Source: DATMER01 sp035556715 (GTDB taxonomy: Bacteria; Acidobacteriota; Thermoanaerobaculia; Multivoradales; UBA5704). Taken from it: a stretch of 64,000 nt of DNA. Position 1 is the stretch's first letter, and every line of letters begins with the position of its first letter. Position numbers and translations under genes: made by a program. The stretch is taken from positions 19,268 to 83,267 of the forward strand of contig DATMER010000078.1 of assembly GCA_035556715.1 (NCBI GenBank). Reading direction: 5' to 3'. Positions 40,072-50,412 of this stretch are shown piece by piece. The notes under the pieces were generated by a model, which was not told the DNA's origin, made no database searches, and saw nothing but the letters and a program-made list of their open reading frames with translations.

Positions 40072-41060
40072 CCCGCTCCAAGCTCAGCCTCTACGCGCAG
40101 CTCGCGCGGCCGTTCACGCTGCTGCCGCCGCTGCTCGGCATCATCTCGGGCGCGGTCTGCGCCTTCGGCTCGATCCACAACCCGGACCCCTCGCGGCAGG
40201 TGACCCTGTCGGTGATCTTCACCATCGTGCTCGGCTCGCTCTGCGCGAGCTTCATGAATGCGGCCTCGAACGCGATCAACCAGATCTACGACCTGGAGAT
40301 CGACCGGGTGAACAAGCCCACCCGGCCGCTGGTGACGGGCGAGCTGTCGGTCCGGCAGGCGTGGGTTTTCACTTGGATCTTCTACGCTCTGGCCCTGATC
40401 CCGACCTGGCTGGTGGTGCCGTACCCCTACGAGACCTTTCAGGAGAAGCTCACGGCACCGCTCTCCGAGCACGTCTGCTTCTTCATCTACCTGGCCGGGC
40501 TGATCTTCACCTTCGTCTACTCGGCGCCGGAGCTGGGGCGCACGAAGATCCGCGGTATGCTGGCGAACTTCACGATCGCGATCCCGCGCGGCATCCTGCT
40601 CAAGGTGGCGGGATGGGCGATGGTCGCCCGCGTCACCTACACCGAGCCCTGGTTCATCGGCTGCATCTTCGGCCTCTACCTGCTGGGAGCAGCCTCCACA
40701 AAAGACTTCGCGGACATGGAGGGGGACCGGGCCGGAGGCTGCAAGACCCTGCCGATCCTCTACGGAGTGGAGAGGGCCGCCTGGATGATCAGCCCGTTCT
40801 TCATCTTCCCCTGGCTGCTCATGCCCCTGGGCGCCTTCCTGGACGACCCGTTCGACCCCGGGCACAAGATCCTGACCGGCAATCCCTGGCTCCTGTCCGC
40901 CATGGGCGTTTTCTTCACGGTCTGGGGGATCTACACGGTCTACCTGATCCTGCGCGACCCCAAGTCGCTGACGGAATCGGAGAATCATCCCTCGTGGAAG
41001 CACATGTACCTGATCATGATGGCGGCGCAGGTCGGCTTCGCGTTGGCGTACATTTTGTAA
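40068..41060 (+). CDS. UbiA-family prenyltransferase
   Basis: 330 aa, about nine membrane helices. First Asp-rich motif NAINQIYDLEIDRVNKPTRP (NxxxDxxxD) and second motif DFADMEGDRAGG bind the prenyl diphosphate via Mg. The sequence resembles the chlorophyll-synthase/HPT branch more than UbiA proper, but the acceptor is unknown. The ATG overlaps the stop of the VTE5-VTE6-like gene, suggesting that salvaged prenyl diphosphate is used directly. Confidence 0.9.
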   Translation: MTRSKLSLYAQLARPFTLLPPLLGIISGAVCAFGSIHNPDPSRQVTLSVIFTIVLGSLCASFMNAASNAINQIYDLEIDRVNKPTRPLVTGELSVRQAWVFTWIFYALALIPTWLVVPYPYETFQEKLTAPLSEHVCFFIYLAGLIFTFVYSAPELGRTKIRGMLANFTIAIPRGILLKVAGWAMVARVTYTEPWFIGCIFGLYLLGAASTKDFADMEGDRAGGCKTLPILYGVERAAWMISPFFIFPWLLMPLGAFLDDPFDPGHKILTGNPWLLSAMGVFFTVWGIYTVYLILRDPKSLTESENHPSWKHMYLIMMAAQVGFALAYIL

Positions 41061-41087
41061 GTAAGATCGAGTGGAGGGGATATACCC

Positions 41088-41714
41088 ATGGCCAATGAAC
41101 CTACGACTGTCAACGATACCGAACCCTTGACCCGTCCGATCGCGGACGAGCTCTCCTCTGCCGTAGCCGAGGACCTGGAGAGCTTCGACTCGGTCCAGGC
41201 CGAGCGCGACTCCGAGCGGGCCTTCACCGAGGACGACGACCTGCCGAGCGACCGGCTGCTCTCCTTCTACGACCGCTTGCGGGAGAAGATCCTGCACACG
41301 GCGGAGAAGCGGGGCGGCAAGATGAGCGAGGGCGCGCTCAAGATGCTCCTGCTGGTCCCGGACGTCTTCATCCTGCTGGTTCGCCTGATGCTGGACAAGA
41401 ACGTCCCCGGCTCGACCCGCGCCATGATCGGCGGAGCCCTGGCCTACTTCGTCCTGCCGGCCGACCTGCTCCCCGAGATGCTCCTGGGAGGCGTCGGCTT
41501 CATGGACGACCTCGTCCTGGCCACCGCGGTGCTCTCCCAGGCCTTCGGAGGCGAGCTGGAGCCCTACGCCCGCCGTCACTGGAGCGGTCCGGAGGACCTC
41601 CGGGTGGTGCTGCGCGACATCTCCGAGACCGCGCAGTCGCTGCTCGGACAGAACCTCTACGACAAGCTCAGGAGGCTGATGGGGCGGCGGGGGATCCGGC
41701 TGGACGAGAAGTAA
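41088..41714 (+). CDS. YkvA-like DUF1232 protein
   Basis: 208 aa. Acidic N-terminus, then the DUF1232 block: RLMLDKNVPGSTRAMIGGAL, AYFVLPADLLPEMLLGGVGF and MDDLVLATAVLSQ, two hydrophobic helices with the conserved YF-x-PxDLxPE turn. Function unknown; usually membrane-associated. 27 bp after the UbiA gene, so probably in the same transcript. Confidence 0.82.
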   Translation: MANEPTTVNDTEPLTRPIADELSSAVAEDLESFDSVQAERDSERAFTEDDDLPSDRLLSFYDRLREKILHTAEKRGGKMSEGALKMLLLVPDVFILLVRLMLDKNVPGSTRAMIGGALAYFVLPADLLPEMLLGGVGFMDDLVLATAVLSQAFGGELEPYARRHWSGPEDLRVVLRDISETAQSLLGQNLYDKLRRLMGRRGIRLDEK

Positions 41715-41720
41715 GGAGAG

Positions 41721-41751
41721 CCCTCACTCCCTGTTGGCTAGGGGGTGAGGG
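41721..41751. repeat. Palindromic repeat / bidirectional terminator-like hairpin
   Basis: CCCTCACTCCCT-gttggct-AGGGGGTGAGGG between two convergent genes. The right arm encodes the last codons (Thr-Leu-Thr-Pro-stop) of the HD-domain gene, so the repeat end provides its stop codon. Sequence matches the ends of the MITE family. Confidence 0.6.
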
Positions 41752-42295
41752 TCCGCCGTCTCCGCAGCTCCTCGAACAGCTCCTGCACCACCTCGAACCC
41801 CCCGCCGGGGAAATTATCCGGGTTGTCCCAGAACTCGGCCAGGGCCCCGGTGCCCCAGCGCTCGTAGGCCGCAACCTTCAGCATCAACTGCAGCTTGTCG
41901 CAGGCCTTGACCAGCCGGGCTTCGGGCGTGGTTCCGTCCTGGTACTCGCGGTAGAGGCCCATGGCCCGCTCCGGGAGCGGGGCGAGGACGTCGCCCATGG
42001 CCGCGAGCTCGGCGGTCTTCTTGGCCCCCTCGGGGAAGTACTGGGAGGCGGTGCGCGGCAGGTCGCCCACCCGCAGCTCGGCGAGATCGTGGACCAGGGC
42101 GATCTCCACGGCACGGTGCAGGTCGATCCCCTCGATCCGCGTCCCGAGCGCCCAGACCAGGAAGAGCACGTGCCAACTGTGCTCGGTCACACTCTCCGGA
42201 TCGCTGACTCCGCGCAGCACATATCCGCTGCGGGGCACCCGGTCCAGGATCTGGAGCTCGAGGAAAAGATCGAGGAGGGAGTCGTTGCGTTTCAT
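41738..42295 (-). CDS. HD-domain phosphohydrolase (YfbR/HDDC2-like)
   Basis: 185 aa. SVTEHSWHVLFLVWALGT supplies the first His, EIALVHDLAELRVGDLPR the HD pair, and VKACDKLQLMLKVAAYE the last Asp: a complete HD metal site. The family includes 5'-deoxynucleotidases. The substrate is not determined. ATG overlaps the stop of the upstream dehydrogenase gene. Confidence 0.82.
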   Translation of the reverse strand: MKRNDSLLDLFLELQILDRVPRSGYVLRGVSDPESVTEHSWHVLFLVWALGTRIEGIDLHRAVEIALVHDLAELRVGDLPRTASQYFPEGAKKTAELAAMGDVLAPLPERAMGLYREYQDGTTPEARLVKACDKLQLMLKVAAYERWGTGALAEFWDNPDNFPGGGFEVVQELFEELRRRRTLTP

Positions 42296-43245
42296 GGCTT
42301 CACCACGTTGATCGGTTCTCCCGCGGCGAACGCCACGACCTGATCGAAAGCCTGTCCGAAGTAGAGCTCGTAGCAGTCCTTCTCGACGTATCCGAGGTGC
42401 GGCGTGCACACCGCGTTGTCCATCGTGAGGAGCGGATGCTCGGCTCCGAAGACCGGCTCCTCCTCGTAGACGTCGACCGCTGCGGAACCGGGCCGGCCCT
42501 CGCGCAACGCGGCTTCGAGCGCACCGGTTTCGATCAATTCGGCGCGGCTGGTGTTGACGAGGAGCGCGCCGGTCTTCATGCGCGCCAGATCGGCCGCGGT
42601 GAGGATGCCGCGCGTCTCCGCGCTCAGCTTGATGTGCAGGGAGAGCACGTCCGACTGTTCGAGCAAGGTCTCCTTGCTATTCGCGGTCGAGTAGCCGTCG
42701 GCCCGGGCGCGGGAGAGCGAGCCCTCCCGTCCCCAGACGATCACGTTCATTCCGAATGCCCGTCCATAGCCCGCCACCAGGTTGCCGATCCTGCCGTATC
42801 CCCAGATGCCGAGCGTCCGCCCGTGCAGGCCGATGCCGATCGTGCTCTGCCAGTGCCCGGAGCGCAATCGAGCCGTCTCCTTCGGGATGTGGCGCATGGC
42901 GGCGAGCACGAGAGCCCACGTGAGCTCTGCCGGAGCGTAGGGAGACCCGGTGCCCGCGGTGACCGTGACACCGCGCCGGGTGCAGGCGCCGACGTCGATG
43001 TGAGCGGTTCCCTTTCCCGTCTGACTGATCAATTTCAAACGCGGCAGCCGGGCGAGCAGGGCGTCGCGAACCGGCGTGCGCTCGCGGATGAGCACGAGAG
43101 CCTCGGCGTTCTGAAACCTTTCCGCGAGAGCATCGAGATCCTTGACCGTGTCGTTGTAGATCGAGATGTCATGACCCGCGAGCTTCGAGAAGCAGTCGAG
43201 GCGCCGCACGGCATCCTGATAATCGTCGGGGATCACGACCTGCAT
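42292..43245 (-). CDS. D-2-hydroxyacid dehydrogenase family protein
   Basis: 317 aa from ATG 43245. NAD-binding GLHGRTLGIWGYGRIGNLVA, catalytic Arg in LVNTSRAELIETGALEAALR, Glu in VDVYEEEPVFG and His in VCTPHLGYVEKDCYELYF. The substrate-contact loop (ISQTGKGTAHIDVGACTRRG) is typical of the group. Oxidises or reduces a 2-hydroxy/2-keto acid of unknown identity. Part of a four-gene ATGA-linked operon. Confidence 0.85.
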   Translation of the reverse strand: MQVVIPDDYQDAVRRLDCFSKLAGHDISIYNDTVKDLDALAERFQNAEALVLIRERTPVRDALLARLPRLKLISQTGKGTAHIDVGACTRRGVTVTAGTGSPYAPAELTWALVLAAMRHIPKETARLRSGHWQSTIGIGLHGRTLGIWGYGRIGNLVAGYGRAFGMNVIVWGREGSLSRARADGYSTANSKETLLEQSDVLSLHIKLSAETRGILTAADLARMKTGALLVNTSRAELIETGALEAALREGRPGSAAVDVYEEEPVFGAEHPLLTMDNAVCTPHLGYVEKDCYELYFGQAFDQVVAFAAGEPINVVKP

Positions 43246-43601
43246 CAGAGATGCACCAGGACCAGAGCGAGAAGCGCCGGAGCTGCCTGGATCCAGAGGA
43301 TGCGCCGGTTCACCGTGGCCGCTCCGTAGATCCCGGCCACGATCACACAACTGAGAAAGAAGATCTTGAGGTAGAAGCTGAAATGCGGCTCGGCCAGGAG
43401 CGACCAGATCAGCCCCGCGGCAAGGAAGCCGTTGTAGAGCCCCTGATTCGCCGCCAGTCCGGCCGATGCCTGGGCGAAATCGGGCTTCAGCCCGAACGTG
43501 CGCATACCGAAAGGTTTCGTCCAGAGAAACATCTCGAGCACCAGGAAGTAGAGGTGCAGCAGAGCCACGACTGCGATCAGGACATTGGCCGCCATGTTCA
43601 T
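43245..43601 (-). CDS. DUF1304 membrane protein
   Basis: 118 aa, four membrane helices. The start ATG at 43601 overlaps the stop of the dioxygenase gene. LLHLYFLVLEMFLWTKPFGM, LKPDFAQASAGLAANQGLYN and GFLAAGLIWSLL are the DUF1304 hallmarks. No function is established for the family. The neighbouring oxidoreductases might act on a membrane lipid or a related small molecule (inference). Confidence 0.88.
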   Translation of the reverse strand: MNMAANVLIAVVALLHLYFLVLEMFLWTKPFGMRTFGLKPDFAQASAGLAANQGLYNGFLAAGLIWSLLAEPHFSFYLKIFFLSCVIVAGIYGAATVNRRILWIQAAPALLALVLVHL

Positions 43602-44311
43602 TGTCTTTGTCTCCCGGCAGGCGACTGTACCACCACCCACGCGAGCCCGAACGGCAGTTCGGACGCCGAGTACTCGATGTGGATCACGCGGCGGTGCCCG
43701 GCCCTGAGCGCCGCGGGCGAGGCATGCAGGAGAAGAGGCCTCATCAACAGGGCTCCCCCCTCGGGGATAGCGCAGATCACCTCGTCGACCTCGTCTCTCA
43801 ATCGGGACACCTCGTCCTGAGAGAGACGCCCCAACCGATGGCTGCCCGGGATCACTCGAAGCGCGCCGTTCTCCGCGGACGTTTCGTCGAGGTGGACCCG
43901 GACGGCGAGCATGCCGGCGAGGATCTCCACCGGGGGCTGAACATGGGGCACGCCATCCTTCACCGTCCAAGGCCCGAACCCCTCCGTCTCCCGCCGCTCG
44001 CGCACGGCGATGGTGAGATCCTGATGCCAGGGGACCTTCCAGTTCGCGCCGGGAGTCTTGTCGAAGACCGTGACCTTGACGGGTCTGGCGGCGCTCCCGA
44101 GGACGGAACGGGCAAGGAGGGCGGGCGGGCCGCCGGAAGCAAAGTCACGAAGGATGGACGACTTTTCGGCGGCGTTGCGGATGCCGCCGGTCCGGGAGGA
44201 CGGAAGCGCCAACCGGGAGATTTCGTCTCGCAGGATCGCGACCAAGTCTTCGGAGAGGATGGTCTCTATGATGGCGTAGCCAGCTTCGGCGAGGGCTTCT
44301 GCGAGGGCCAC
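43598..44311 (-). CDS. Phytanoyl-CoA dioxygenase (PhyH) family protein
   Basis: 237 aa, Fe(II)/2-oxoglutarate oxygenase fold. Metal triad His-x-Asp in KVPWHQDLTIAV (near 116) and distal His in LMRPLLLHASPAALR, followed by the 2OG-binding Arg region GHRRVIHIEY. Likely hydroxylates a small lipid or metabolite. First gene of the operon with DUF1304, a hydroxyacid dehydrogenase and an HD enzyme, each overlapping the next by about 4 bp. Confidence 0.82.
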   Translation of the reverse strand: MALAEALAEAGYAIIETILSEDLVAILRDEISRLALPSSRTGGIRNAAEKSSILRDFASGGPPALLARSVLGSAARPVKVTVFDKTPGANWKVPWHQDLTIAVRERRETEGFGPWTVKDGVPHVQPPVEILAGMLAVRVHLDETSAENGALRVIPGSHRLGRLSQDEVSRLRDEVDEVICAIPEGGALLMRPLLLHASPAALRAGHRRVIHIEYSASELPFGLAWVVVQSPAGRQRQ

Positions 44312-44371
44312 CGGCTGGGACCTGGGATCAGGTGGTCTTCGGTGCAGGATGCTCAGAGCTCTTCGCGTGGC

Positions 44372-44668
44372 TTACACTCCCGCCATTGCCCACCTCTTGG
44401 CGAGCTGCCGCATTGCTGCCTCATGTTCCGGCCAATCATGCAGGATCGCCGGGTCAAAGTCGGCTCCGTTGGGCCACACGAGCGTATGCACCTCCGGGTC
44501 GATCTCGACAGATGCGAAGACCGTCCGATCGCGGAGGAGCCCGTAGATCTCGCCTTCCAGGACGGGCTCCAAGTCGATATCCCTTGTACTGCCATCATCA
44601 AAGCCGACTCGAAGCCGATAGTTGCCGAGAAGCTCTACTGAAGTCACGCGGTAGATCGGGTGGCCCAT
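44372..44668 (-). CDS. DUF2442 domain protein
   Basis: 98 aa. YRVTSVELLGNYRLRVGFDD, the GSTRDIDLEPVLEGEIYGLL block and the conserved LVWPNGADFDPAILHDW near the end define DUF2442. Genes of this type are usually paired with DUF4160 genes, as here (9-bp gap), an arrangement that looks like a toxin-antitoxin pair although no toxic activity is firmly assigned. Confidence 0.85.
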   Translation of the reverse strand: MGHPIYRVTSVELLGNYRLRVGFDDGSTRDIDLEPVLEGEIYGLLRDRTVFASVEIDPEVHTLVWPNGADFDPAILHDWPEHEAAMRQLAKRWAMAGV

Positions 44669-44677
44669 GCTGCCTCC

Positions 44678-44947
44678 TTAGCGCAGAGGGTCAATTCTAC
44701 TCGGCGCTTGACCTTGCTGCAAACGCTCCCAATTTGTTAGCAGTTCCTCTCGGTGTAGCTCGGCCCAAGCCTCGACAAACCGTTGCTGCGGCCGAGCTAA
44801 CGATCCCGCGATGAGGTCAATCGTATCAATTGTGTAGATTGCAACCTCCTCCTGATAGTACGCATGAAAGTGGGGTCGATGATGCGGACCTCCAGCCTCA
44901 GCGTACATGCGAATGATAATTCCGAAGAATCTCGCAACCTCAGGCAC
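44678..44947 (-). CDS. DUF4160 domain protein
   Basis: 89 aa. FFGIIIRMYAEAGGPHHRPH and FHAYYQEEVAIYTIDTIDLI carry the HHxPHFHAxY motif of DUF4160. The family is commonly found upstream of DUF2442, as in this window. The histidine-rich motif suggests metal or nucleic-acid binding. Ends 9 bp before the DUF2442 start. Confidence 0.82.
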   Translation of the reverse strand: MPEVARFFGIIIRMYAEAGGPHHRPHFHAYYQEEVAIYTIDTIDLIAGSLARPQQRFVEAWAELHREELLTNWERLQQGQAPSRIDPLR

Positions 44948-45083
44948 GTAGATCCACCCTCCGACTTTTTACTTGCGTCAGCTACGCCAGCACCAAAGCT
45001 TCAGTTCCGGCCTGAAGGTCAGGAACGCGGAACAGATCTGAGAGGCCCAAAGCTTGATCTTACCAGATGCGGTACCTTCAGTG

Positions 45084-45115
45084 CCCCTCTCCGGATGTTA
45101 TGTACCGGAGAGGGG
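45084..45115 (-). terminator. Terminator-like hairpin after the oxidase operon
   Basis: CCCCTCTCCGG-atgttatgta-CCGGAGAGGGG, a perfect 11-bp stem downstream of coxD on the minus strand. No T-tract, so it may be a REP-like hairpin with barrier activity. Confidence 0.45.
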
Positions 45116-45164
45116 ATCTGCAGGAAGTGGCAGACGCCCTGGAGAAGGGGCTGGGGGGGAGGGC

Positions 45165-45467
45165 CTACTTCCCCGGGAAGGGGAAGAGGCTCTCGCGGGT
45201 GACGTAGTCGTTGAGCGTCAGGACGATCAGGATCGCCAGCCAGAAGAAGCCGGCCAGAGCGGTGAGGATGGTCAGCCTCGTGCTGTAGCGGAGGTGCATG
45301 AAGAACCAGAGGACGAGGAGCGCCTTGGTCACCGCGATGGCCATGGCCACCACGTCGTTGGCCCAGCCCAGGTCCAACCGGGCGGCCATGACCGTGAGGA
45401 CGGTCAGCACCATCAGGGCGCCGAAGATCACGAAGTAGATCGTGCGGGAGGTGGTGTGCTCGGACAT
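45165..45467 (-). CDS. Cytochrome c oxidase subunit IV (small caa3 subunit)
   Basis: 100 aa, three membrane helices: FVIFGALMVLTVLTVMAARL, AMAIAVTKALLVLWFFMHLR and LAGFFWLAILIVLTL, the layout of CoxD/CyoD-type subunits, with the LVLWFFMHL motif. It stabilises the oxidase core. Last gene of the respiratory operon, 9 bp after subunit III. Confidence 0.85.
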   Translation of the reverse strand: MSEHTTSRTIYFVIFGALMVLTVLTVMAARLDLGWANDVVAMAIAVTKALLVLWFFMHLRYSTRLTILTALAGFFWLAILIVLTLNDYVTRESLFPFPGK

Positions 45468-45476
45468 GTCGAACCC

Positions 45477-46218
45477 TCAGGTGGCGTGGGCGCCCAGCAG
45501 GTAAAGAAGCGGGAAGAGGAAGATCCACACGATGTCCACGAAGTGCCAGTACAGTCCCGTACACTCCAGCGGGTTGTGGTACTCGGAGTTGTAGCGCCCC
45601 CTCCAGGCCGGGAGGAGCAGCGCCGCCAGGACGCCGATGCCGCAGATCATGTGCACGGCGTGCAGACCGGTCATGATGAAGTAGAGCGAGAAGAAGATCT
45701 GCACGTGCTGGGCGAATTTGTCCTCGAGCGGCGGCGCATCCGACTGCGCCCCGTCGAGCGGTTCCGCGTGCCCACCCTCGTGCCACTCGAACGACGGTCC
45801 CGGCACGTGGTGGTGCTCGAACTTGTCGGCGTACTCGACGGCCTTGACCCCCAGGAAGACGGTGCCCAGGAACATGGTCGCGATCAGGTAGAATACCACC
45901 TGCTTGCGCCGGTTCACCTGCGCTGCCCAGATCGCCAGCGCCATGGTCAAGCTGCTCAGGATCAGCACCGCGGTGTTGAAGGCGCCAAGCTTCCAGTCGA
46001 GCGAATGGCTGGCCGCCACGAACGCCTCGGAATACGCTCTCCGGTAGACCACGTAGCAGGTGAACAGGCCGCCGAAGAACATGATCTCGGTGACCAGGAA
46101 GAGCCACATCCCGAAGGTGGACGCCTCCTTCTGCTGCGCGAGGCTGTCGAAGTGGTGCTGCAGCGACGGATGGTGGTGTCCGCCGACATCGCCGCCAGGG
46201 ATGGCCACGGCAGCCTGT

Positions 46219-46238
<20 letters not shown>
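45477..46238 (-). CDS. Cytochrome c oxidase subunit III
   Basis: 253 aa. FGMWLFLVTEIMFFGGLFTC (with the conserved Glu), GLHAVHMICGIGVLA and LECTGLYWHFVDIVWIFLFP are COX3 signatures. It overlaps the end of subunit I by 20 bp. The loop at 115-165 (HHHVPGPSFEWHEGGHAEP) is longer than in mitochondrial-type enzymes. Confidence 0.92.
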
Positions 46239-47907
<1,669 letters not shown>

Positions 47908-47910
47908 AGT

Positions 47911-48960
47911 CTATTGACCTTCCGGATTGGCCGGACCCGCGGTCTGGGGCTGGTCGGAATCGCGCTGACCTCCGGCAACATCTCCTGCGGTGTTGGACCC
48001 TCCTCCGGCTTCAGCCGAGCCCTCCCCGCCAAGGCTGCGGACGTAGGAGATGAGCTGCGCGAGCTGCTCCTCCGTCACCTGCCCCTGGTAGGTGGGCATG
48101 ACCGGCTGCCAGCCGGCCACGATCTTGACCGCGGGGTTGAGGATCGACTCGCGGAGGTACTCGTCGTCGGCGACGACCGTGCGGCCGTCCATCAGCCGGA
48201 CCGGGCTGCCGTAAAGCCCGTCCAGCACCGGCGCCCGGGCCGCCATGCCTCCCGAAGCCTCTCGATGGCAGGTGTCGCAGGCGAGCGACTGGAAGAGCTC
48301 CGAGCCGGACGCGACCATGCTCTTGCCCGCCGGCCCGCCGGAAAGCCACACCTCGTACTGCTCGGGCTCCATGGCGATGACGCTGCCGATCATCCGGGAG
48401 TGCTCGCCGCCGCAGTACTCGGTGCAGAAGAGGTGGTACACGCCCGGCTTGGTCGCCCGGAAATAGACCTGGGTCAGCCGGCCCGGCACCGCGTCCTGCT
48501 TGATGCGGAAGGCCGGGATGAAGACGCTGTGGATCACGTCCTCGGATTGAATATTCAGTTTGATCGGCTGGCCGACCGGGATGTGCAGCGTGTTGATCTC
48601 GCGGTGGCCATCCGGATGCTGGAACTTCCACATCCACTGCTTGCCCACGGTCCAGTACTCGATCGCGTTTTCGGGCGACCGGTAGATGTTGTAGAACACC
48701 CGCGCCCCCCAGGCGAACATCACCAGGCTGATGATCAGCGGGACGACGGACCAGCCGATCTCGAGCCAGTAGGGCGCCCGCTCCCGCTGGCCGACCTCGT
48801 CGACCGAGCGGCGGCGGTACCGGGCCATGAAGTACAGGATCAGGACCGCGATCAGGACGGTGAAGAAGATGCTGATCGCCGACCAGGCGAAGAACAGGGC
48901 GTCGACCTGCGGCGCGACCTCCGAGGCCGATTCAGGAAAGAGAGGGAGTTCTTGTTCCAT
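47911..48960 (-). CDS. Cytochrome c oxidase subunit II with cytochrome c domain
   Basis: 349 aa. Two N-terminal membrane helices, then the cupredoxin domain with the CuA site FCTEYCGGEHSRMIG (Cys, Cys, His, Met) and a fused C-terminal cytochrome c domain (CDTCHR heme site near 230, distal Met in WQPVMPTYQGQVTEEQL). The fusion defines caa3 oxidases. An Asn/Gly/Gln-rich tail follows. It accepts electrons, presumably from the ACIII cytochromes, without a soluble carrier being strictly required. Confidence 0.94.
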   Translation of the reverse strand: MEQELPLFPESASEVAPQVDALFFAWSAISIFFTVLIAVLILYFMARYRRRSVDEVGQRERAPYWLEIGWSVVPLIISLVMFAWGARVFYNIYRSPENAIEYWTVGKQWMWKFQHPDGHREINTLHIPVGQPIKLNIQSEDVIHSVFIPAFRIKQDAVPGRLTQVYFRATKPGVYHLFCTEYCGGEHSRMIGSVIAMEPEQYEVWLSGGPAGKSMVASGSELFQSLACDTCHREASGGMAARAPVLDGLYGSPVRLMDGRTVVADDEYLRESILNPAVKIVAGWQPVMPTYQGQVTEEQLAQLISYVRSLGGEGSAEAGGGSNTAGDVAGGQRDSDQPQTAGPANPEGQ

Positions 48961-48962
48961 GG

Positions 48963-49811
48963 TCAGGCGGCCCCCACGGGCCGGGGTTGCCGGCGCAGGA
49001 CGAGGATCAGGGTCACGAGCCCGATCAAGGTCGCGGCCGCTCCCACGCGCAGGAGGTTCAGCACGGCGGCGCTGTAGCGGCCGATCGTCGGGTCGTAGTG
49101 ATAGCAGTAGAGGAGGAGCTGGTCGACCGCCGTGCCGAGCTTGCCCTCGGTAGACTCGAGCAGCCCCAGCCGCACGTCCCGCGGCGGGAAGTCGATGCCG
49201 AACAGGTAGCGCGACACCTTGCCCGAGGGGGTCAGGATGACCAGGCCCGCGGGGTGGGCGTACTCGTCGCGCTCTCTCTCGTAGACGTAGCGGAAGCCCA
49301 CGGCGCGGGTCAGGGCATCGATCGAGGCCTGGGGTCCGGTGAGGAAGTGGAAGCCCTCCGCGCTGTTGGCCCGGCCGTAGCGGGCCAGGATCTCGCGCTC
49401 GGTCTCGGCGGCCATCTCCGGCGTCTCGCCCGGATCGATGCTCGCCACCACGACGTCGAAGTCCTTGCCCGCGTCGAAGGCGAGCGGCTTGAGCGTGGTG
49501 GTCACGCCCTGCATCACCATGTCGCAGAGCATCGGGCAGCCGTAGTAGGCGAGCACCAGGATCACGGGGCGTTTTTGAAAGTAGTCCCCGAGGCGCACGG
49601 CGCGGCCGGCCTCGTCGCGGAAGGCGAGGTCCAGGGGCACCTGCTCACCGATGCGCTGGTCGTAGCCCACCTGGCGCAACGGGCCGGGCATGGTGGTCGA
49701 CGGCATGATCGACGGGTTCTTGTCGCCGATTCCACTGCGCCCGGGCAGGGCAAAGGCTGCGCTGGATAGCAGCGCGGCCGAAAGGGTCATCGTCGCGATC
49801 GTACGGACCAA
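48963..49811 (-). CDS. SCO1/SenC copper chaperone
   Basis: 282 aa. Signal peptide (residues 1-21), thioredoxin-like domain with the copper motif YYGCPMLCDMVM (CxxxC) and a conserved distal His in DEYAHPAGLVILTPSGKVSR; a C-terminal membrane helix (LLRVGAAATLIGLVTLILVL). It delivers copper to the CuA site of subunit II, next gene downstream. Confidence 0.9.
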   Translation of the reverse strand: MVRTIATMTLSAALLSSAAFALPGRSGIGDKNPSIMPSTTMPGPLRQVGYDQRIGEQVPLDLAFRDEAGRAVRLGDYFQKRPVILVLAYYGCPMLCDMVMQGVTTTLKPLAFDAGKDFDVVVASIDPGETPEMAAETEREILARYGRANSAEGFHFLTGPQASIDALTRAVGFRYVYERERDEYAHPAGLVILTPSGKVSRYLFGIDFPPRDVRLGLLESTEGKLGTAVDQLLLYCYHYDPTIGRYSAAVLNLLRVGAAATLIGLVTLILVLRRQPRPVGAA

Positions 49812-49815
49812 CTCG

Positions 49816-50412
49816 TTACCTTCTTTCTTGGGGCGGAGGCGTCTGCCCCGCCTGCGGTTGAGCTGTGGCGCCCTGCTCGGGCTGGCGGCTCATCTGGACG
49901 GTCGCTCCGGGCGCGATCCCCGCTTCGTCCGCGGGCGTATGGCCCTGGCCGGGGACCTGGGGCAACTGTCCCGCCGCGCCCGGCGTGCCGCCGACCACCT
50001 CGGCTCCGAGGCCGCGGCCGGCGATGACCTCCATGGCCAGATCGATAGGGATGCGCACCCGGCCCTGGCCCTGGTCGATCCAGGCGGCCTGGCCGAGCAG
50101 CCGGTCCTCATCCTCCCGCAGGAGCTTCATGTCCCCCTCCGGAGTGGTCTGGAGGCGGGGCAGAGGCGGCGGCGGCTGGCGGTTGGCCTCGGGCACCGGC
50201 GACGGCTTCGGCTCGCGCTTGTCGTCGAACCGGTTGAAGCCCACGATCAGGCCATAGATGATCACGTGGACCACGAGGGCGACGGCGATGAGGATGCCGA
50301 CCGACCAGCCGATGGCCTTGAGGTTGATCTCGCGGTCGAACGTCTCCGCGGCCGGATGCGGATTGACATCCTCGTCCTTCCGCGTGTGGGGCCCGATGTG
50401 GAGATTGCTCAT
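49816..50412 (-). CDS. Single-pass membrane protein in ACIII-oxidase operon
   Basis: 198 aa. One membrane helix (residues about 34-54, GWSVGILIAVALVVHVIIYG) preceded by a cytoplasmic tail; the outer part is Pro/Gln-rich and ends TPPPQERR. No heme motif. Proteins of this shape are often found between actF and sco genes, so a role in assembly or in tethering of the supercomplex is plausible. ATG overlaps the actF stop. Confidence 0.7.
   Translation of the reverse strand: MSNLHIGPHTRKDEDVNPHPAAETFDREINLKAIGWSVGILIAVALVVHVIIYGLIVGFNRFDDKREPKPSPVPEANRQPPPPLPRLQTTPEGDMKLLREDEDRLLGQAAWIDQGQGRVRIPIDLAMEVIAGRGLGAEVVGGTPGAAGQLPQVPGQGHTPADEAGIAPGATVQMSRQPEQGATAQPQAGQTPPPQERR

Noticed and set aside
45084..45115. 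The hairpin after coxD as a riboswitch or ncRNA
   Set aside because: Only a simple perfect hairpin is visible; the sequence belongs to the CCCTCTCC repeat family.
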